DNA of 64,000 nt from contig NZ_CAJVAP010000012.1 of the NCBI RefSeq assembly GCF_910593785.1, positions 28,097 to 92,096 on the forward strand. Reading direction: 5' to 3'. Positions 25,969 through 33,245 of the stretch are shown one piece after another. The stretch is from Leucobacter soli (lineage in GTDB: Bacteria; Actinomycetota; Actinomycetes; Actinomycetales; Microbacteriaceae). The notes below the pieces were generated by a model that saw nothing but the letters and a program-made list of their open reading frames with translations, made no database searches and was not told the DNA's origin. Numbering within the stretch: position 1 is the first letter of the stretch; the number at the start of each line of letters is the position of its first letter. The translations under genes were made by a program, and so were the position numbers.

Positions 25969-27306
25969 TCACTCCCCGTCCTGCTCGGTCGCGCCGAAGT
26001 GGTATCCCACTGCGGGTGCGGCGAAGAACTGGAACTGATCCGTGCGACTCATCGTCGCCCAAATATCACGGAAGTAACGCTGCATCCTCTGCCCATCCTG
26101 CGACGCGCTCGTGCCGGCTGTCCGAATCAACTCCTGCAACGCCTCCCACACCAGCTCCTCGACCACGAAATGACTATTGTTCAAACGCATCGAACGCGAA
26201 GCGTCGAACACCCCATCACCCGTCGCGACCTGACGGCCGTACTCCGCATAGATCTCGCCATTACGGATCAACGCCGCGCTCGCGGCATCGATGCGCGACA
26301 TCGACATGCCCAACACACGCCGCCAATCATCATTGTCGGCACGCAACGTCCCGCTCCCGCTGAACGGCGCCTTCGTCGAACGAATGATCCGCTCGTACTC
26401 ATCGCACGCCGCATACCCCAGACCGACCGTCACCGCAGCGACCTCGCCCTCCGCGAAGCCGAAGAACACGCCCGAGTACATCGGGTTGCCGTGGATGGCG
26501 TAGCCGACGGTCGGCTCCGTCACCTCCGTCGACCAGGTCTCGTGGCAGAGGTGGTGATCCGGCACGAACACGTCGTCCATCTCGATCCCGTTCGAACCGC
26601 TGCCCTTCATACCGATGACCGAGCCCCAGTCGTCCAGGACGGTGTAGTCCTCGCGACTCACCACGGCCCACGCCCGGTACTCGGGCTCGGTATCGGTCGC
26701 CGGGACGATCACCGTCGGGAAGAAATGCGTCGAGTACGGCGCGCCGGAGCAGTAGCGCCACTTGCCCGAGAGCCGGATGCCGCCCTCCACGCGCGTGGCC
26801 GTCGCCCCCATCGGATTGCCCGAGGCCGGCGCGATCATGTAGCCGTGCTTCTCGAAGATGTCGCGCTGCGCCTGCTCGCCCCAGTAGGAGCCGAGGGTCA
26901 GGCTGTGCGCGCAGGCCAGCGACACGCACCAGGCCGTCGAGGGGCAGCCGCGAGCGATCTCCGAGATCACGGTGAAGAAGTTCGCCACACCGATCTCGAG
27001 GCCGCCGAAGAGCTTCGGCATCAGCATCTTGTAGAAGCCGTGCTCGATCAGGTACTCGTTCACGTCGGGCGCGAAGCGGCCCGCGTCCTCGGTCTGCTGC
27101 TGACGCTCGCGCAGCAGCGGCCGGATCTCGCGCGCGGCCCCGATCAGGCGCAGCGTCTCGGCACGCACCCGCGGATCGGACTCCGTCACCGGCGTGGTCG
27201 CGTAGGGCCCGGACAGCCCCGGCTCCTCCGTCAACGGCGGCGTCGTGCGCTGCGCGCCGCTCGCGGTCTCCAGCATCGTGTCGGTGCTGATCTTGGCTCG
27301 TGACAT
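25969..27306 (-). CDS. Group D flavin-dependent monooxygenase, paralog 3
   Basis: 445-aa acyl-CoA-dehydrogenase-fold oxygenase, similar to the two at 14870-17763. Diagnostic segments are EIARGCPSTAWCVSLACAH, SGKWRYCSGAPYSTHFFP, GMKGSGSNGIEMDDVFVPD and the C-terminal DIWATMSRTDQFQFF. GAGGAG precedes ATG 27306. The last ~155 codons (below about 26440) use codons such as AGG, AGT, AAT, CGT, ATT and TTG far more than the rest of the gene or its neighbours, suggesting a mosaic origin. It is paired with the VOC gene downstream. It would need reduced flavin from the reductase at 37768-39135. Confidence 0.85.
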   Translation of the reverse strand: MSRAKISTDTMLETASGAQRTTPPLTEEPGLSGPYATTPVTESDPRVRAETLRLIGAAREIRPLLRERQQQTEDAGRFAPDVNEYLIEHGFYKMLMPKLFGGLEIGVANFFTVISEIARGCPSTAWCVSLACAHSLTLGSYWGEQAQRDIFEKHGYMIAPASGNPMGATATRVEGGIRLSGKWRYCSGAPYSTHFFPTVIVPATDTEPEYRAWAVVSREDYTVLDDWGSVIGMKGSGSNGIEMDDVFVPDHHLCHETWSTEVTEPTVGYAIHGNPMYSGVFFGFAEGEVAAVTVGLGYAACDEYERIIRSTKAPFSGSGTLRADNDDWRRVLGMSMSRIDAASAALIRNGEIYAEYGRQVATGDGVFDASRSMRLNNSHFVVEELVWEALQELIRTAGTSASQDGQRMQRYFRDIWATMSRTDQFQFFAAPAVGYHFGATEQDGE

Positions 27307-27329
27307 CCCTGTCGCTCCTCGGTTGGCTG

Positions 27330-27345
27330 ACTGATCCTCGTCAGT
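27330..27345. promoter_or_regulatory. Inverted repeat upstream of flavin monooxygenase paralog 3
   Basis: ACTGA-N6-TCAGT, 24-39 bp upstream of ATG 27306, in the position of an operator overlapping the promoter. The 147-bp gap also holds a partly symmetric GCGGGG/CCCCGC element around an EcoRI-like GAATTC (about 27376-27402). Confidence 0.35.
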
Positions 27346-27453
27346 ATCGCAACCGGCGAGTAGCGGGTTCCAGCTAGCGGGGAACGAATTCCCCCGCCCG
27401 AGCTGTGCGAGGCGCACAAGGTCGGACGATCCGCTGCACCCCGCCACGGGGCG

Positions 27454-28242
27454 CTACGGGGCGTTGCGGAACAGGATCTCGGCGTAGTCGCTCGGCTCGG
27501 CGCTCGCGGCACCGCGCATCGGGAAGGTGCCGATGCGCTCCTTTCCGAACAGCGAGCTGAAGCCGTAGAGGTTGCCCCACGGGTCGTCGAGCACGGCGTA
27601 GCGGTTGATCGGCGAGTCGACCGGGGGAATCCTGACCCGCGACCCGGATTGCACGGCGCGGTTCACGAGCTCCTCGACCGAGTCGACCTCGAAGTAGGTG
27701 ATCCATGCCGGCCGGCGGTCGAGGCGCTCGATCCCGCTCAGCTGGAAGACACCGGCCACGATCCCGCGCCCGCTGGTCAGGAACCGCATGGCGTAGGTGT
27801 CGTCCACCACCTCGGCGGCCTCGAGGTCGAGGAGCCGGGTGTAGAAGCGCTCCGCAGCGGCGAGGTCGAGGGCCGAGTAGTCGAAGTTCATCGACCCGCC
27901 CGACCTCCCTGCCGCGCGCTCACGCAGGCGGACGACGCTCCCCTGCTCATCGGCGACGTAGGCGCCGTCCCCGTCGCCCGTATCGAGCAGGCGCCAGGTG
28001 CCCGGGCGCAGGCGGGCGATCGCCTCGTCCACGTCGTCGACGAAGAAGACGGGGATCCAGCCGGCCAGCCGGCCTTCGACGCCGCGCACGTCGGAGACGC
28101 CGACCCGGAGCAGCGCCTCCCCCGGCTTCGACCCCGAGGCGAGGCCGAGCAGCCACTCGTAGTAGATCGCGGCCTCCTCCGGCTGGTCGGTCGCGAGCTC
28201 GGCCTCCGACTCCCAGCTGTAGATCTGCGAGAACTCGCTCAT
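27454..28242 (-). CDS. Two-domain VOC-fold protein
   Basis: 262-aa protein with two glyoxalase/bleomycin-resistance-like modules. The second half shows the fold best: MNFDYSALDLAAAERFYTRL, ITYFEVDSVEELVNRA and YAVLDDPWGNLYGF. The layout is like CFP30B-type VOC proteins, which bind small hydrophobic ligands and usually lack a complete metal site. ATG 28242 overlaps the stop of the CdaR-type regulator as ATGA, so regulator and VOC protein are co-transcribed and coupled. Its role could be ligand binding, lactone handling or resistance; nothing decides between these. Confidence 0.75.
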   Translation of the reverse strand: MSEFSQIYSWESEAELATDQPEEAAIYYEWLLGLASGSKPGEALLRVGVSDVRGVEGRLAGWIPVFFVDDVDEAIARLRPGTWRLLDTGDGDGAYVADEQGSVVRLRERAAGRSGGSMNFDYSALDLAAAERFYTRLLDLEAAEVVDDTYAMRFLTSGRGIVAGVFQLSGIERLDRRPAWITYFEVDSVEELVNRAVQSGSRVRIPPVDSPINRYAVLDDPWGNLYGFSSLFGKERIGTFPMRGAASAEPSDYAEILFRNAP

Positions 28243-29411
28243 GCTTCTCCGTCCCGTGCAGTCTCGTCGTCGATGATCGCGAAGGCGAGCCACAGATTCG
28301 CGATGTGGGCGCTGTCGTCGAGGTCCATGTCGAGGAGCTCCTCGATCTGTCCCCGCCGGTATCGCAATGTGTTCCGGTGCACGAACAGCGCCTCGGTCGT
28401 CCCCTGAATGCTCCGATTGTTCTCGAGGAACACGCGCAGTGTGCGCAGGAGCTCGCTGCTGTGGGAACGATCGTACTCGAGCAGCGGGCCGAGGATCGTC
28501 CTCGCCATGTCGCGCAGCGAGTCGGCCGTGTTCGTCATCACGAAGAGCCGCGCGAGGTCGATGCGGTTCGGGCTGCGCACACCGCTGCCCTCCTGCACCG
28601 CCGTGAGCGCCTCGTAGTAGCTGGCCCGCAGACCGGAGGTGCCGGAGTGCGAGAGCCCGACGCCGACCCGCGCCGCGGTGCCGGCGTCGCGGTCGCCGCC
28701 CGAGAGGTGCGCCTGCAGTGTCTCCGCCAGCCGCCAGACCATCGCATCGTCGGGGACGACCATGACGATCTGCTCGCCGATCCAGAGCCGCATGAGCGGG
28801 TCGGGCTGATCGTGCACCAGCGAGTAGATACTGCCCCAGGTGAGGGGGCGTCGACCTGCGGGAACAGCCGGGTTCCAGCCCACGATGACGCGATGCCGTT
28901 CGACCGCGTCGATGCCGAAGGGGACCAGCCGGGCGGCGGCGTCCTCATCCGAGACCCGCTTCTCGAAGATGTCCTCGAGCAGGGTGGCGAGCAGCTGCGA
29001 CTGCCCGAACTGCTTGGCGCGCAGCTTCGCGATCTCCAGTGCGAGCAGATCGATCGCCACGGGGAGCAACCGCTGCGGGTCGCGATCGGCGCGCGCGGCG
29101 AGCAGCCCGACGATGTCGCCGTCGACGTCGACCGGCAGCGCCGTGAGCGTCGCGTCCGCGCCGGCGTCGCGCCGGTGCACCGCGAGCACGCGCTCGAAAT
29201 CCCAGAGCGTGCGAGCCGGAGCCGCCGAGAGGACGTTGCCCGCCATGTCGAAGAACGCGACCTCTGCGGCGAGCGCGCTGCGCATTGAGCCCAGGATGTG
29301 CGAGAGTCCGCCGCTGCGCGCCGCCGCGACCAGATGCCGCAGCCGGTCGTCGGCACCCGTCGGATGGGAGCGCTCCGCACTCCCTTCGAACGAAGGGGTC
29401 GCTTCGATCAT
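28239..29411 (-). CDS. CdaR/PucR-type transcriptional regulator
   Basis: 390-aa regulator with a C-terminal PucR-type helix-turn-helix (TTEALFVHRNTLRYRRGQIE, about residues 345-370). Before it is the family middle region (ARVGVGLSHSGTSGLRASYY) and an N-terminal sensory half (LSHILGSMRSALAAEVAFFD). It shares this plan with the regulator at 7667-8773. GAGGAG precedes ATG 29411; an earlier in-frame start lacks a ribosome site. It is overlapped by the VOC gene downstream and lies beside the P450-flavodoxin operon, so it may control either or both. Confidence 0.85.
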   Translation of the reverse strand: MIEATPSFEGSAERSHPTGADDRLRHLVAAARSGGLSHILGSMRSALAAEVAFFDMAGNVLSAAPARTLWDFERVLAVHRRDAGADATLTALPVDVDGDIVGLLAARADRDPQRLLPVAIDLLALEIAKLRAKQFGQSQLLATLLEDIFEKRVSDEDAAARLVPFGIDAVERHRVIVGWNPAVPAGRRPLTWGSIYSLVHDQPDPLMRLWIGEQIVMVVPDDAMVWRLAETLQAHLSGGDRDAGTAARVGVGLSHSGTSGLRASYYEALTAVQEGSGVRSPNRIDLARLFVMTNTADSLRDMARTILGPLLEYDRSHSSELLRTLRVFLENNRSIQGTTEALFVHRNTLRYRRGQIEELLDMDLDDSAHIANLWLAFAIIDDETARDGEA

Positions 29412-29474
29412 GCCGCTCTCCTCTCCACGGCGATGATATCTCTTGATACGCACTGCGGTTCCCGGAGTGAACGC

Positions 29475-29981
29475 TTACGGCGCCGAGATGCGATCCGCTT
29501 CGTCCGCCGGCAGTCCGACGACCCGGAGGTCCGCCAGCGGGGTGCCGTGCTGGTACGGGCCGAAGAACAGCATGGCGCCGTCCTCCGTGAGCGTGACGCC
29601 CGTGCCCAGGAGCACGGCGGACGGATGCCCGGCAGGGTCCGTCTCCAGCCGCTCGACCCGGGCGAACACGATGCGGACGCCCGACTCCGGCGCCTCGTCG
29701 GGGTCGGCGATCGAGAGGAACCAGCCGTCGGCGTCGCGCTGGAGCGCGGGTGAGGCGATCGGCAGGTCGAGCATCCCGCCGTGCCCGCGGAGGTGCACGT
29801 TCCCCGCGAAGCTCAGGCGTTCAGGGACGGACTCGGCGAGGCCGAACGCGAAGAGGCCGGGCTCCGGCTCCGTCGCGCCGTCGGCCGGGATGGCGGTGCC
29901 CCCGGCGCTGCCGCGGACGTAGGCGACGAGCGATTCCTTGACGGCCCAGGTCAGCGAGGGCGTCTCCCTCCCCGGGTTCAT
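29475..29981 (-). CDS. Cytoplasmic single HtaA-domain protein
   Basis: 168-aa protein whose N-terminus PSLTWAVKESLVAYVRG matches the start of the HtaA domain (PF04213), known from actinobacterial surface haem receptors, where a Tyr and a His coordinate haem. Candidate ligands here are Tyr21 and His63 or His67 (HLRGHGG). Unlike surface HtaA proteins it has no signal peptide or membrane anchor and only one domain. The gene starts one base after the flavodoxin stop, so it is the fourth gene of a P450 operon. A cytosolic haem-binding or haem-delivery role for the P450 is an inference. Confidence 0.7.
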   Translation of the reverse strand: MNPGRETPSLTWAVKESLVAYVRGSAGGTAIPADGATEPEPGLFAFGLAESVPERLSFAGNVHLRGHGGMLDLPIASPALQRDADGWFLSIADPDEAPESGVRIVFARVERLETDPAGHPSAVLLGTGVTLTEDGAMLFFGPYQHGTPLADLRVVGLPADEADRISAP

Positions 29982-29982
29982 G

Positions 29983-30441
29983 TCAGGGCGTCGGCGCCAG
30001 CAGGAGCGCCAGCTTCTCGTTCAGCCACGCCTGCGCCGTCTCCGAGGGGTCGCCGTCCTCGGAGGCATCGTGCCGGCCGATGTCCCCTATCCGTTCCGCG
30101 CCGTGGCGCTGCAGCTCCTGGTCGAGCGTCTCGATGCCGAGTCCGTAGCTGTACACGTAGTCGGAGTCCCCCAGGCCGAAAGCCAGGTAGCGCAGGCCGC
30201 CCAGAGCCGGGGTCTCCTCCTTGAGCCGACGATAGAACGGGTAGGCGCTCTTCGGCAGCTCTCCGTCGCCGTAGGTCGAGCTCACGACGAGATGCAGGTG
30301 CGCCGGGTCGAGCCCGGCAGGGTCGGTGTCGGCGAGGTCCGCGACGGCGACCTCGTGATCGTCCCGCAGCGCTGCGGCGAGGTCTTCGGCGACCATCTCG
30401 CTGTTCCCGGACTCCGTGCCGTACAGAATGGTGATCATCAT
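29983..30441 (-). CDS. Flavodoxin-like FMN electron carrier
   Basis: 152-aa flavodoxin of the MioC/CPR-FMN-domain type. The phosphate-binding loop is YGTESGNSEMVAEDL at the N-terminus; SSTYGDGELP and FGLGDSDYVYSYG are the two flavin-stacking loops. ATG 30441 overlaps the reductase stop. Together with the reductase and P450 encoded upstream it forms a P450-reductase-flavodoxin chain like that of P450cin (cinA-cinB-cinC), in which a flavodoxin replaces the ferredoxin. It probably shuttles electrons from the FAD reductase to the P450 at 31865-33058. Confidence 0.87.
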   Translation of the reverse strand: MMITILYGTESGNSEMVAEDLAAALRDDHEVAVADLADTDPAGLDPAHLHLVVSSTYGDGELPKSAYPFYRRLKEETPALGGLRYLAFGLGDSDYVYSYGLGIETLDQELQRHGAERIGDIGRHDASEDGDPSETAQAWLNEKLALLLAPTP

Positions 30442-31868
30442 GGGGTTCCTCCTGCGGAGATGCTGGTGTCTTCTTGTCGTGCGAGTGCGAGGCGCAGCAG
30501 TTCTTCGGTGCTGCGGATCTTCCGCCTGAGCCGGAGCTCCGGTGCCGTGGCGCGCTCGTGGCGGTCGATGGCCTGCCAGCCGGCGAAGTCCACGGTGGCG
30601 CCCCGCAGGGCGGAGGGGAGCCCTACGTACCCGGCCCCGCCGAGCCCGCGCTCGGCGGCATCGACTCGGTCGGGCGATCCTGCGCGATCGGCCGAGTCGG
30701 TGCTCGCAGCAGAGTCGGTGGGCGCCGCCAGATCGGTGCAGATCCGGTCCGCGAGTTCGGCTGCGCCGGCGCGTTGCGCCGCGATCGTGCCGCGCGGGCC
30801 GGTGCGGAGCCAGCCGGTGCAGTAGAGGCCTGCGGCGAGGCGCCCGTCATGGTCGGCCGAGCCCTGCGGCGGCTCGCTGCCGAAGAGCCGCCGGGCCTCG
30901 GGGGCGTGGTCGAAGCCGATCGCCGTCACAAGGCTGTCCGCCTCGATCTCGATCTGCTCGCCCGAGGCCGACTGCAACCGGATCGCGGCGGTGCCGCTGC
31001 CGTTGCCGGAGCCGTTGCCGGAGCCGACCTCGATCGGAGTGCAGCCGAAACGGAAGCGGATGGTCACCCGCGTGCGGTCGGTCGCCGGGCGCGCGCTGAG
31101 CTCCCGGAGCAGTTGCGCCTTCGAGTCGTCCGGGGCCTCGTCCGTGCCGGCTTCGATGTCCGTGCCGGCTTCAATGCCCGCGCCGGGTTGGATGCCGGGG
31201 CCGGGGGCGACCTCGACCCGCACGCCGTCGAGCTCGCCGAGCTGTCGCAGCATGGCCAGGTCGAAGCGTGCCTCGTGGGGGCGGCCGCGTCCGATCACGT
31301 CGATGTGCCGGAGCTCCGCGCGCATCTCGTTCCACGCCGGGAGGTCGAGGTCGGAGCCGTCGAAGGTCTCGTCGCTCCCGGCGAGAAGCCGCGCGATGTC
31401 CATGGCGACGTTTCCCATCCCGACGATCGCGGTGCGCGCGCCGAAGCGGAAACCGTCCAGCTCCGCGCGGGGGTGTCCGTTGATCCAGCGCATGAGATGC
31501 CCGGCACCGACGCGCTTCACGTCCTCGACCACGGGGACGGGGAGTGCGCGATCCGCATCCAGACCGGTCGCCACGATCACGATGTCGAAGGCCTCGCGCA
31601 GATCGTCGAGCCCGATGTCGGTTCCGACGTCGACGTTCCCGGCGAAGCGCACGCCCTGCCGCTCGAACAGCCGGTCGAACTGGCGGGCGACGGACTTCGT
31701 CCCCTGGTGATCGGGGGCGACCCCGTATCTCACCAGCCCGTACGGCACCGGGAGCCGGTCGAAGACGGTGATCTCGGCCTCCGGAAGACGTTTGAGGAGG
31801 GCCTGCGCCGCATAGCAGCCGCTCGGACCGCTCCCGACGATCGCGACCGACGGGGCGACGACCGTCAC
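30438..31868 (-). CDS. Adrenodoxin-type NADPH:ferredoxin/flavodoxin reductase, FprA-like
   Basis: FAD-dependent reductase of 476 aa. The FAD motif is VAIVGSGPSGCYAAQAL at the N-terminus, and PVPYGLVRYGVAPDHQGTK is the hallmark of the adrenodoxin reductase family. AIVGMGNVAMDIARLL is the NADPH-binding motif. Three low-complexity inserts are visible that the family does not need: PGAGIEAGTDIEAGTDEA, GSGNGSGNGSG and a Ser/Asp/Ala stretch (TDSAASTDSADRAGSPD). It overlaps P450 upstream (ATGA) and flavodoxin downstream. Confidence 0.9.
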   Translation of the reverse strand: MTVVAPSVAIVGSGPSGCYAAQALLKRLPEAEITVFDRLPVPYGLVRYGVAPDHQGTKSVARQFDRLFERQGVRFAGNVDVGTDIGLDDLREAFDIVIVATGLDADRALPVPVVEDVKRVGAGHLMRWINGHPRAELDGFRFGARTAIVGMGNVAMDIARLLAGSDETFDGSDLDLPAWNEMRAELRHIDVIGRGRPHEARFDLAMLRQLGELDGVRVEVAPGPGIQPGAGIEAGTDIEAGTDEAPDDSKAQLLRELSARPATDRTRVTIRFRFGCTPIEVGSGNGSGNGSGTAAIRLQSASGEQIEIEADSLVTAIGFDHAPEARRLFGSEPPQGSADHDGRLAAGLYCTGWLRTGPRGTIAAQRAGAAELADRICTDLAAPTDSAASTDSADRAGSPDRVDAAERGLGGAGYVGLPSALRGATVDFAGWQAIDRHERATAPELRLRRKIRSTEELLRLALARQEDTSISAGGTP

Positions 31869-33058
31869 TGCTCGCCCAGCATGACGGGCAGGTTCTTCAC
31901 CCCGCGGACGAACAGGCCGTGCTCGACCACCGGCCGATCCGGATCCAGGCGGAGGTCGGGGAGGCCGGCGACGATCTCCTCGAGGGCGACGCGCTCCACC
32001 TCGCGTCCGAGGAAGTGCCCGGCGCAGAAGTGCTCGCCGTAGCCGAAGGAGGCCTGCGCCTGCCGGGGGCGGAAGACGTCGAAGCGCTCGGGGTCCTCGT
32101 AGCGGCGCTCATCGCGATTCGCGGAGGCGACCGCCAGCTGGATCTCATCGCCCGCCGGAATGGTGATCCCGTCCACCTCGATGTCGACGAGCGCCTTGCG
32201 CTGCACCGTGCCGAACGGGGCGATCCAGCGCAGGCCCTCGTGCACCGCTGCGGGCACGAGCGACGGATCCGCGACCACTGCCGCGTACTGCTCGGGTTCC
32301 GTGAGCAGGCCGAGCAGCGACGCCGCCGCCGCGTGCCCGGGCTCCTGGAATCCGCCGAGCACGATCACCCATGCGGTCCCGATGATCTCGTCGAGGGGGC
32401 GCGGACCCTCGTCTTCGGTGTTCCCGGTGAACAGCGCCGAGAGGATGGATTCGTCCGGGTCGGCGGTGAGCTTCGGGTAGACCGACTCCGAGTACTCGTG
32501 GATCTCGCGCTTCGCGGTGTTCGCTCGGGAGTCCACCTCGGGGTCTCCGGCGAAGTTGTTGAGGCCCTGGTTGAGGTCGTTGAACCAGCGCTGCAGAGTG
32601 TCGTCATCGAAGTCGCTGAGTCCGAGCACGTTCGCGACGACGCGGACGGAGATCCGCTCGAGCAGATCCTTCGAGGCGTCGAACCGCCCCATCTCGCGGA
32701 CCCGCTGCACGTACTCGCGCGCCACCGGCCGGGTCAGCGCATCCACGTACTTGGCCACGGCCTTCGGCCGCAGCGGGACGTCGACGGCGCTGCGGAGCCG
32801 GGCGTGCGGGTCGCCTCCCATGGTGAGGATATTCCGGCCGAAGAAGCTGTCGGAGTACAGGCTCTCGGAGTTGGTCGCGCCCTCCAGCTTGCCGATGTAC
32901 TCGCAGTCGTCCCATCGCGAGACCATCCAGCCCTCGACCGCCGGCACGTAGGCGACCGGTGCGTGCTCCCGCCAGTGCGCGAAGAAGGGATAGGGATCCT
33001 GCTCCAGATCCTCGATCGTGGCGCTCTCCGCGTCCAGCAGGTGTGCAACGGTGCTCAT
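31865..33058 (-). CDS. Cytochrome P450 of a flavodoxin-dependent operon
   Basis: 397-aa haem monooxygenase. ExxR is in HEGLRWIAPFG; the haem loop is FGYGEHFCAGHFLG with Cys345 as ligand. The I-helix is VLGGFQEPGHAAAA, again with Gln-Glu where most P450s have Asp/Glu-Thr, as in the P450 at 5521. The two proteins are clearly different otherwise. AGAGGACC precedes ATG 33058. It heads an operon with reductase, flavodoxin and HtaA-domain genes, all overlapping or touching. The shared I-helix suggests a related oxidation chemistry such as aromatic O-dealkylation, but the substrate is unknown. Confidence 0.92.
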   Translation of the reverse strand: MSTVAHLLDAESATIEDLEQDPYPFFAHWREHAPVAYVPAVEGWMVSRWDDCEYIGKLEGATNSESLYSDSFFGRNILTMGGDPHARLRSAVDVPLRPKAVAKYVDALTRPVAREYVQRVREMGRFDASKDLLERISVRVVANVLGLSDFDDDTLQRWFNDLNQGLNNFAGDPEVDSRANTAKREIHEYSESVYPKLTADPDESILSALFTGNTEDEGPRPLDEIIGTAWVIVLGGFQEPGHAAAASLLGLLTEPEQYAAVVADPSLVPAAVHEGLRWIAPFGTVQRKALVDIEVDGITIPAGDEIQLAVASANRDERRYEDPERFDVFRPRQAQASFGYGEHFCAGHFLGREVERVALEEIVAGLPDLRLDPDRPVVEHGLFVRGVKNLPVMLGEQ

Positions 33059-33154
33059 ATCGGTCCTCTCGCCTCATTGCGCCGGGTCCAAGCGGTGGCT
33101 ACGGCAGCTCATCCCAGTCTCGGGGCCCCGCCGCCGCCTGAGAAGTGTGAATAA

Positions 33155-33172
33155 CCGAACATCGGGGTTCGG
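33155..33172. promoter_or_regulatory. Inverted repeat upstream of P450-flavodoxin operon
   Basis: CCGAAC-N6-GTTCGG about 100 bp upstream of the P450 start, next to an AT-rich GTGAATAA. It lies between the P450 and the LuxR-type regulator gene and has the size of a dimer operator or a small hairpin. Confidence 0.4.
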
Positions 33173-33245
33173 GAATCACCCGATCCGGTTGCCTCGCGCC
33201 GGCTCCGTGCCGCGATTCCGTGCCCCGGCTCCCCGACGCCGCGGC

